A DNA stretch of 6,644 nucleotides, taken from NCBI GenBank assembly GCA_047620505.1, contig JBLHKS010000310.1:1-6644 (forward strand). The letters are read 5' to 3'. The translations under genes and the position numbers were made by a program. The stretch is from JBLHKS01 sp047620505 (GTDB lineage: Bacteria > Verrucomicrobiota > Verrucomicrobiia > Verrucomicrobiales > DEV007). The notes under the pieces were generated by a model, which was not told the DNA's origin, made no database searches, and saw only the letters and a list, made by a program, of their open reading frames with translations. This document shows positions 1 to 5,745 of this stretch, piece by piece. Every line of letters begins with the position of its first letter. Within the stretch, counting starts at the first letter, position 1.

Positions 1-84
1 TGTGCAACTGTGAATCGCTCGGTTTCAGGATTATCCCGGTTAACCTTACTTTCCACCTGTGAATTGCACTTCGAGCTTGAAATC

Positions 85-90
85 AGGGAG
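85..90 (+). promoter_or_regulatory. Ribosome binding site deciding the start of the first gene
   Basis: AGGGAG lies seven bases before the ATG at 98. This is a good Shine-Dalgarno match at normal spacing. It favours the ATG at 98 over an in-frame GTG at 59, which has no such site in front of it. Confidence 0.6.
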
Positions 91-97
91 TATTGAT

Positions 98-682
98 ATG
101 AGAAACGCCAATGAAATACCCCTTGATAGATTTCGAAATTTATTAGCACAGCAGGCGGAAGAGTTTGAAGGCGCGTCCGGCGATCTTTGTTGTCGAGATC
201 TTGCGGATTATCGCTTGATCCCCAATCTCTGTCTTCCTGTACAGAGAGAAATTGTCAGGTGGGAGAATGGTGAAGGTATAGCATTGGGTCACACTCCACT
301 TTTGTGCGATCTCGCAGAGCCCAAAACGCACAATCCTGAGGACTTATGGCGATCAGGGCGGGACTTGGTATCTCAATTAGCTCTTCTCGCGACTGAAACT
401 CGTTACGACTCGGACTATCATTGGGGAATATTCTTTGCCTGCACAGAGGCGCGATTTCAGTATTTCACTTCTCTGTGGAGGAATCGACTTCCCGCCGACT
501 ATCCTTTGCACCCAGGCACCTTGTCGTTCGTAGTCCAACAAGACCGTCAGGAGGATCCGGAGTCGTTTGACTGGGACAAGGTTGTGATTCAGACATTTGA
601 ACCGATCGACGTTTGCGCTCACTTGATCGGGAACATCCCCGTAAGGGCAGACGGCTCGCTGAGTCACGCTTGGGCAGCTTAG
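98..682 (+). CDS. Hypothetical cytoplasmic protein, 194 residues, lower GC than its neighbours
   Basis: I do not recognise this protein and assign no function. It begins MRNANEIPLDRF and ends SLSHAWAA. There is no signal peptide or membrane segment; it is a soluble, rather acidic protein with six scattered cysteines (31, 32, 45, 70, 115, 173) that form no clear metal-binding pattern, and an aromatic stretch around residues 107-128 (HWGIFFAC, FQYFTSLW). The start at 98 is chosen for the AGGGAG seven bases upstream; an in-frame GTG at 59 would add 13 residues. Its codons include AGA, ATA and TTA, and its GC is close to 47-50%, while the genes to the right sit near 60%, so it may have been acquired separately or belong to another region. 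No partner gene is visible: the left side is cut by the window edge and about 470 bases without a gene follow. It is real by length and ribosome site, but its role is unknown. Confidence 0.7.
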   Translation: MRNANEIPLDRFRNLLAQQAEEFEGASGDLCCRDLADYRLIPNLCLPVQREIVRWENGEGIALGHTPLLCDLAEPKTHNPEDLWRSGRDLVSQLALLATETRYDSDYHWGIFFACTEARFQYFTSLWRNRLPADYPLHPGTLSFVVQQDRQEDPESFDWDKVVIQTFEPIDVCAHLIGNIPVRADGSLSHAWAA

Positions 683-1149
683 TGCTGGTCTTCTCCGATT
701 CCGATTCGCTCGGGGCGGCAACGAAAGCACCTATTGCCCATTCGTTGGCGGAAGTTGCTCCAAAATGTCTTCATACAGCAAACGAGGCTGCGCCAGCGCG
801 ATAACCGGCAAGGATTCATCGCGGAGTTCGCCCGAACAGTGTCGGCAGTTGCTGGTTTGGAATGGGTGTTGGCGACATGCGCGTTATCGCTGGGCAAAAC
901 AACGAAGCCCCACCCAACGGCCATGAACTCCCCGGCACGCGTGCTCGCGCTGCCGCTGTCTGCGCGGCGAAAGGGGCTCCGGGTTTTTGCGAGCGTCGCC
1001 CGACTCTTTATTGAGAAGCACCGCTATTGCCCGCCACGGAGAAACGTAAGCGAAGGCCGGGTTTCCGATCGATTTGCTGAGTGCCGATTTCGCGGAGCCG
1101 AACATGGCTGTGCATGGAAGGAGGTCATCGACTAAATCAGTAGTCCGGC
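683..1149. other. Gene-poor stretch with a broken minus-strand reading frame
   Basis: I find no convincing intact gene here. On the minus strand one frame is open from 1153 to 731 except for a TAA at 886-884. The upstream part (1153-884, 89 residues) would start at a GTG that overlaps the TGA of the neighbouring BNR gene by four bases. The downstream part (883-731, 50 residues, no start codon) reads plausibly near its end (RLLYEDILEQLPPTNGQ, then stop). A plus-strand TTG-started frame at 734-1135 covers the same DNA. None has a recognisable domain or a clear ribosome site. A 10-bp palindrome GCACGCGTGC lies at 935-944. The stretch may be a decayed gene, an extragenic repeat family, or plain spacer. 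No clear intrinsic terminator is seen for either flanking gene. Confidence 0.4.
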
Positions 1150-2277
1150 TCACGGCTTCGGAGGTGCTGGCTCCCGGAGCCGGTCGATCTCGAACTTCAG
1201 AAGCACGTCGCCGGAGACATCTTTTCCGGCGACAACGTCTTCCTCACGGAATCGCGTCATGAGAATCAAGCCTTCGTTCGTACGGCCGCGATCGTAGGTG
1301 ATCCAGATGACGCCGTCTTCGTCCTCGACGCCGTCCGGATACGAAATCCCGCGCTCGTCGAGCAACAGCCCCTCGTTCCACGTTTTCCCATCATCGGTTG
1401 ACAACCGCGCGGTCAGTCGGCTGCGCCACGTGGTCTTGAAGTGATTGACGAGGAGCAGATTCCCTGACTTGAGCCGCCGAACGAAAAACCGCGAGCCCGG
1501 GCTCTCGATCGTCGTCGCCTTGCCCTCGCTCCACGTCAGGCCCTTGTCGGTGGAAAAGCTCTCCCAGAGGACGCCGTCGCCGGTCCGGATCAGCATCCAA
1601 AGCCGGCCGTTTTTGAGTTCGACGATCATGTTCTCCAGCGCCCACTCCGGTGCCTCGACCGCGCCATGCAGCTTCCACGTTTTGCCCTGATCCTTTGAGA
1701 TCGCGACGCCCTGCAGCTGCTTCGGTCCCGCGAACCAATCGCGAATTTCCTCCTGCGCGAGGGTGACCGGCAGCACCCACTCGCCAGTCGACAACACCGT
1801 CGGTTTGTTCATCTGGAACGCGAACGGCGCTTCGTTGAATCCTAACCGAAACGATTCGCCAAAAACCGGCAGCGAGGCGTCGGGATCCTCACAAATGCGC
1901 GCCCAAACATCGTGCACGGCCGTGGTTCGATTACCGCGATTGAAAATATACCAGAGCCGTCCCGACGGATCGATCCAGAGAGTCGGATCGAACGCGCGCG
2001 TGCCGTCGTTGCTCGGCAAACCGATGGTTTTGGGCTCGGTGAACGTCTTGCCGCCATCGTCGCTGTAACAGAGCAGGCAGACGTTTTCCGGGTGCGGCTC
2101 GTGAGTTCCCCCGGTAAACCACGAAACGTAGATTCGGCCCTTCGCCGTCTTTTCCAGTCCGGGGATTCCTTGCCATTGGCGATTGGCGATCGCTTCTTCG
2201 GCGGGCTCCGCGAAGAGGGGAATTGCCGAAACCAAAAGCAGGAGCAAAAACGAGAAAGCGCGGACGAAACCATTCAT
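1150..2277 (-). CDS. Secreted BNR/Asp-box protein of the sialidase fold (exo-alpha-sialidase-like, 375 residues)
   Basis: This is a six-bladed beta-propeller protein of the BNR_2 type, probably an exo-acting glycosidase in the periplasm or outside the cell. A signal peptide is clear (MNGFVRAFSFLLLLLVSAIPLFA, cut probably before Glu24). Four Asp boxes follow the S-x-D-x-G-x-T-W/F pattern: SDDGGKTF (72-79), SKDQGKTW (194-201), STDKGLTW (242-249) and STDDGKTW (293-300). Other family signatures are QGIPG (36-40), FDPTLWIDPSGRLWY (96-110), ENMIVELKNGRLWMLIRTG (215-233) and SYPDGVEDEDGVIWITYDRGR (312-332). The start at 2277 is set by the signal peptide; the frame stays open up to 2457, but that extension would overlap the divergent gene and bury the signal peptide. 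No clear Shine-Dalgarno site precedes it. Annotation pipelines would call it exo-alpha-sialidase. However, the arginine of the classical RIP motif is replaced (QGIP), so its true substrate may not be sialic acid. It is transcribed away from the DUF4838 gene across a shared 117-bp spacer. Confidence 0.88.
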   Translation of the reverse strand: MNGFVRAFSFLLLLLVSAIPLFAEPAEEAIANRQWQGIPGLEKTAKGRIYVSWFTGGTHEPHPENVCLLCYSDDGGKTFTEPKTIGLPSNDGTRAFDPTLWIDPSGRLWYIFNRGNRTTAVHDVWARICEDPDASLPVFGESFRLGFNEAPFAFQMNKPTVLSTGEWVLPVTLAQEEIRDWFAGPKQLQGVAISKDQGKTWKLHGAVEAPEWALENMIVELKNGRLWMLIRTGDGVLWESFSTDKGLTWSEGKATTIESPGSRFFVRRLKSGNLLLVNHFKTTWRSRLTARLSTDDGKTWNEGLLLDERGISYPDGVEDEDGVIWITYDRGRTNEGLILMTRFREEDVVAGKDVSGDVLLKFEIDRLREPAPPKP

Positions 2278-2394
2278 GCCACGGACTTTCAGCCGCTTGC
2301 CTGCTGATTCAAGGCCACGTTTCCGCGCAAACTCCGTTCCGAAAAAGATTGAAGATCGGCGTGCAATTTCTGCCTCAGTCGCCAGCGTTTCGGG
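2278..2394. promoter_or_regulatory. Divergent intergenic region between the BNR and DUF4838 genes
   Basis: These 117 bases separate two genes read outward, so promoters for both must lie here or inside the opposite gene. I cannot point to convincing -35/-10 boxes; TTGAAG at 2349-2354 is a possible -35 for the plus strand but has no good partner. Neither gene has a strong Shine-Dalgarno site. Shared control is likely from the arrangement, but no operator is visible. Confidence 0.4.
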
Positions 2395-5300
2395 GTGAAC
2401 TTCCGATTTCTTCCATTCGCCCTTCTCGCTTTCCTGCCAGCAGCTGCTGGCGCTCAAACCTTCATTGCCGAAGATGGTCAGCCGCGCGCCGAGATCGTCA
2501 TCGCCGATGACGCATCACGTACGACTCGGCTGGCAGCTGCTGAGTTGCAGACGACCGTCGAAAAAATGTCGGGCGCGAAACTGCCGATTGTCGCCAAACC
2601 CGGCGATAGCGTTTCGATCTATGTTGGCGAGAGCGAACACACGCGGAAACTCGGCGTGACCGCGAAGGGGCTGGAGCATGGCGCTTACCGAATGACGTCA
2701 GGCGAAAACTGGCTCGCGTTGGTCGGCGACGACACCGAATTCGTGCCGAAGGAGCCGTGGGCGACGAACAACGGCGGCCGTCAGAAGCTTCAGGCGCGAT
2801 GGGAAGAGGCGAGCGGTTTGCCCTACGGCGTGCCGAACGGCGGGATGTACAAAAACCGCAAACGCATGCCCGAGGAACTCGCCAAAGAGGACGGCGAGAA
2901 CTTTTGGGGATTCGACGAACGCGGTTCCTACAACGCGGTTTGCGGATTTTTGCGGAGTCTCGGCGTCCGCTGGTACCTCCCGGGCGAACTGGGCGAAGTC
3001 ATCCCTGACATGCCCACCATTCCCTTGCCGAAAGTCGATGAAACCGTGAAGCCAGACTTCGAAATCCGGCAGTTCAGCGCGCGCATCGGCAATTGCGACG
3101 ACGAGGTCACGCGTTGGATCATGCGGCTCGGAACGCGCAACGTCAGCGGACTCATGATCGCTCACGGGATGCACACGATGACGCATCCTGACAAGCTTAA
3201 AACGGACAAGCCGGATTGGTTCGCGCTCTACGGCGGCAAACGCGATACGCAGACCGGCAAGCGGCTCAACCATCTCTGCTACTCGAACGCGGACCTCTTC
3301 ACGGAGACCGTGCGCTGGGCGCGCGCGCAGTTCGATGTTTATGATTCCGAGTCTGTCTCGATCATGCCGCCGGACGCCTACGGTTCGATCTGTCAGTGCG
3401 ATCTCTGTGAGGGAAAACAGATCGACGAAATGGGCGCGCGCGGGAAGCTTTCCAACCACGTTTGGGACTTCGCCAATCGCGTCGCCAAGGAGGTCGCCAA
3501 AACGCATCCGGACAAGTTGATCGCCTGCTGCGCCTACGGAGCCAACACCGAGCCGCCAACGAATATCGACAAGTTAGAGCCAAACGTGCAGGTCGTCATC
3601 GTGGGCGGACGCCGTCCCCGCAACAGCCTGCCGGAGCAACGCGAATACGTCGACAATCTGCGCGCGGGCTGGCTGAAATTGACCGACCAGCCGATCGTCA
3701 TCTTCGAAAACTATCCGTTCACTGGTCGTGGAGTCTACCTTCCCGCGTTTGTCGCGCGGACGAACGCACAGAGCATCAACGCAACGAAAGGGCTCTTCCG
3801 CGGCGAGGATATTTGGCTCAGCTTTCCACGATCCCACGACGATCCCAACATCGGCTTCGATCACTTCCAAGTTTACTTCACTGCGCGGATGTATTGGGGC
3901 GGCAAGGACGCCGATGTGGTGGCCATGTTAGAGGAATATTGCAATTCTTTCTACGGACCGGCGGGACCCAAAATGATGGAGTTCTTCGATTACTGTGAGG
4001 CAAATTATCAGGCGATGGAAGACGAGTTGGAGCCGGCGGAAACCGCGTTGGCGATGCTCGAAGAAGCGAAATCGAGCGTGGCTCCGGATTCGGTTCACGC
4101 TAAGCGGCTGGCTCTGATCGACGACTTTCTCAACGCTCTGCGCAGCAAGGCCGAGCAACTTGGTCAGGGCCGCGGTCCGGTCGCGAAGATGCGAACCGTT
4201 TTGGGCCCACGCGATCCAATCGTGATCGACGGAAAGCTCGACGACGAATACTGGGTGCGGCATCGCGACTGGTCGGTGACCCCGCTGCGCGAGCTGCAAA
4301 CCGGCGGCCAGCCGATTTTTGGGACGACGGTAATGGCGGGTTGGGATCGCGGAGGGCAGAACGTTTATTTCGCGATTCGCTGCGAGGAACGTCCCGGCGA
4401 GAAGCTGAACATCACCGCGACGAAGCACGACGATGAGGCGATCTGGTATGGCGACGTCGTCGAAATCCTGCTCGACACCGACTCGCACAGTTACTATCAA
4501 ATCGCGATCAACCCAGCCGGTGCGTTAGCCGATCTCGATCGCGGCGTGGACAAGTCGGCGCGGTTTCGTTGGGAATCGCAGGCCGAGGTCGCGACGCACG
4601 TAGCTGAGGATCATTGGATTGTTGAGATCCGCATCCCGGTGACCGAAGACGAGAACGATCCGCTCAATCAGGTCATCGGCCGCAAGCCCTCGCAGAGCCT
4701 GCCTTGGCACTTCAACATCTGCCGCCAGCGCGCCCGCGAAAACGGGACCGAGCTTTCCGCGGTATCGCCAACCGGCGCCGCGGGTTTTCATCATCCGCTG
4801 AAGTTTGGGCACTTCCACGACGGGGGTTCTCATGCTTTCGACGTCGATGAAACGGTCACCGATTTCCTGATCGAGTTCTCAGCAGCTGCTAAGTTGAAGA
4901 ACAGCCGGAAATATGATGAAGCGATGGCTGCGTTCCTCGCGCTCGCGGATCACGAAGAGGCGACGGACCTTCAAAAATCGGGCGTTCTCGCTGAGGGTGC
5001 CGCTTGCGCGCGATTGACCGGCGACTACGAAGAGGCGTTAGCCTTGGCCGCTCGAATTCCGCTCGAACCCATCGCCAAAACCGCGCGAATGGAGAATTTG
5101 TCAGGGCAGCGCAGCTGGGACGCGATCGTGGAAGAATTTGGCGGCGAGGATCTGCGTCAGTGGCCGTTCACCGAGATTGGCGCGGCGGCGGCGGTTCGTG
5201 GCCGGGCCTTCTCCGCTGCGGAAATCGGCGACAAAGCGGATGCGGATTTTCAACTCGCGCTGGAGTTCACTTCCAACACGCGTTCCCGAACCAACATCCT

Positions 5301-5676
5301 CAGCGCGATGGCGCGGAACCGCGAGACCGTTCTGCAGGACGACGATCTCGCTCTCGAAACCTATCGCCAAATCGCGGCCTCGACGACAAACACCGGCAGC
5401 GCTGAATATTTCTCCGGCCTTCAGGCCGCGGCGCGCATCCTGACAAAACGAAAAGAATTCGACGATGCGATCAAGATTCTCGACCAAGTCGATGCCGAAA
5501 AGCTCGCCGGAAGTTGGGCTCCGTCGATGTTTCTTTCTCGCGCTGAGACGCTGGCAGCTGCTGGCCGCAAAGACGAGGCGCTCGCCGCCTATCGCGCCGT
5601 CTTGAAGAGCGAGTCCGCCCACAAAGCGCATCAGGAAAAGGCCGAAGCTGCGATTGCGGACCTGTCAGGGCGGTGA
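2395..5676 (+). CDS. Secreted DUF4838 (GH163-like) protein with CBM9-like and TPR-like C-terminal parts, 1093 residues
   Basis: A large exported protein, probably a glycan-acting hydrolase. Residues 1-20 form a signal peptide (MNFRFLPFALLAFLPAAAGA, cut before Gln21). Residues about 30-110 resemble the small alpha/beta domain found before many glycosidase barrels (LAAAELQTTVEKMSGAKLPIV). Residues about 170-540 match DUF4838: KPDWFALYGGKR (272-283), LCYSNADLFTETVRWA (294-309), SVSIMPPDAYGSICQCDLC (320-338, a CxCxxC group) and YFTARMYWGG (494-503). To my knowledge DUF4838 proteins founded CAZy family GH163, endo-beta-N-acetylglucosaminidases acting on N-glycans; that link is family knowledge, not seen here. 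Residues about 605-800 look like a CBM9-like sandwich (IVIDGKLDDEYW, YGDVVEILLDT, YYQIAINPAG, WIVEIRIPV). Residues about 825-1093 are helical and TPR-like (RKYDEAMAAFLAL; KEFDDAIKILDQV; RKDEALAAYRAVL). GTG at 2395 is the only start codon after the in-frame stop at 2350-2352, so the start is firm despite a poor ribosome site. The catalytic residues cannot be assigned with certainty. Confidence 0.9.
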   Translation: MNFRFLPFALLAFLPAAAGAQTFIAEDGQPRAEIVIADDASRTTRLAAAELQTTVEKMSGAKLPIVAKPGDSVSIYVGESEHTRKLGVTAKGLEHGAYRMTSGENWLALVGDDTEFVPKEPWATNNGGRQKLQARWEEASGLPYGVPNGGMYKNRKRMPEELAKEDGENFWGFDERGSYNAVCGFLRSLGVRWYLPGELGEVIPDMPTIPLPKVDETVKPDFEIRQFSARIGNCDDEVTRWIMRLGTRNVSGLMIAHGMHTMTHPDKLKTDKPDWFALYGGKRDTQTGKRLNHLCYSNADLFTETVRWARAQFDVYDSESVSIMPPDAYGSICQCDLCEGKQIDEMGARGKLSNHVWDFANRVAKEVAKTHPDKLIACCAYGANTEPPTNIDKLEPNVQVVIVGGRRPRNSLPEQREYVDNLRAGWLKLTDQPIVIFENYPFTGRGVYLPAFVARTNAQSINATKGLFRGEDIWLSFPRSHDDPNIGFDHFQVYFTARMYWGGKDADVVAMLEEYCNSFYGPAGPKMMEFFDYCEANYQAMEDELEPAETALAMLEEAKSSVAPDSVHAKRLALIDDFLNALRSKAEQLGQGRGPVAKMRTVLGPRDPIVIDGKLDDEYWVRHRDWSVTPLRELQTGGQPIFGTTVMAGWDRGGQNVYFAIRCEERPGEKLNITATKHDDEAIWYGDVVEILLDTDSHSYYQIAINPAGALADLDRGVDKSARFRWESQAEVATHVAEDHWIVEIRIPVTEDENDPLNQVIGRKPSQSLPWHFNICRQRARENGTELSAVSPTGAAGFHHPLKFGHFHDGGSHAFDVDETVTDFLIEFSAAAKLKNSRKYDEAMAAFLALADHEEATDLQKSGVLAEGAACARLTGDYEEALALAARIPLEPIAKTARMENLSGQRSWDAIVEEFGGEDLRQWPFTEIGAAAAVRGRAFSAAEIGDKADADFQLALEFTSNTRSRTNILSAMARNRETVLQDDDLALETYRQIAASTTNTGSAEYFSGLQAAARILTKRKEFDDAIKILDQVDAEKLAGSWAPSMFLSRAETLAAAGRKDEALAAYRAVLKSESAHKAHQEKAEAAIADLSGR
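2436..2451. repeat. Perfect 16-bp palindrome in the signal-peptide codons of the DUF4838 gene
   Basis: GCCAGCAGCTGCTGGC reads the same on both strands. It covers codons 14-19, about 40 bases after the GTG start, and encodes part of the PAAAGA stretch at the signal cleavage region. It could fold in the mRNA or bind a dimeric protein, or simply be one copy of the dispersed GCAGCTGCT motif with lucky flanks. Confidence 0.6.
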
Positions 5677-5690
5677 TTGCTGTGCCGCCC
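5668..5690 (+). terminator. GC hairpin across the stop codon of the DUF4838 gene
   Basis: GGGCGG (5668-5673) and CCGCCC (5685-5690) pair perfectly around an 11-base loop that contains the TGA stop. No T run follows, so it is not a classical intrinsic terminator. It may slow transcription, protect the mRNA 3' end, or have no role. The next gene starts 55 bases later on the same strand, so read-through into it is possible. Confidence 0.3.
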
Positions 5691-5723
5691 CAAACCGACT
5701 TCCTCTTGACGCTCCGCCGCCGC

Positions 5724-5731
5724 AGGAGGAG
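5724..5731 (+). promoter_or_regulatory. AGGAGGAG Shine-Dalgarno-like site before the DNRLRE gene
   Basis: This is the strongest Shine-Dalgarno match in the window, but it ends 14 bases before the ATG at 5746 and 41 before the ATG at 5773, so spacing is long for the first and too long for the second. Part of it lies in a small inverted repeat, CGCTCC (5710-5715) with GGAGCG (5728-5733), which could hide it in the mRNA. Confidence 0.35.
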
Positions 5732-5745
5732 CGAGTAATACGCCG

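Noticed and set aside
2..69. GTGCAA (2-7) and TTGCAC (64-69) with repeated CTGTGAAT (8-15, 57-64)
   Set aside because: The inverted and direct repeats are only 6 and 8 bases long and the left context is cut off, so an operator or element end cannot be supported.
734..1135. Plus-strand frame of 133 codons
   Set aside because: It starts at TTG without a ribosome site and has no recognisable domain. The same DNA is nearly as open on the other strand, which is common by chance in GC-rich sequence.
1493..1504. 12-bp palindrome GAGCCCGGGCTC
   Set aside because: It is inside the BNR coding sequence, appears once and fits GC-rich codons. No link to a regulatory role is visible.
2278..2457. Minus-strand extension of the BNR gene by 60 codons to 2457
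   Set aside because: It would place the clear signal peptide (MNGFVRAFSFLLLLL) 60 residues inside the protein and overlap the start of the divergent DUF4838 gene. The ATG at 2277 gives a normal secreted protein.
2698..3507. Long minus-strand frame of 269 codons inside the DUF4838 gene
   Set aside because: It lies fully antisense to a strongly supported coding region with recognised domains and shows no family features. It is a codon-bias shadow.
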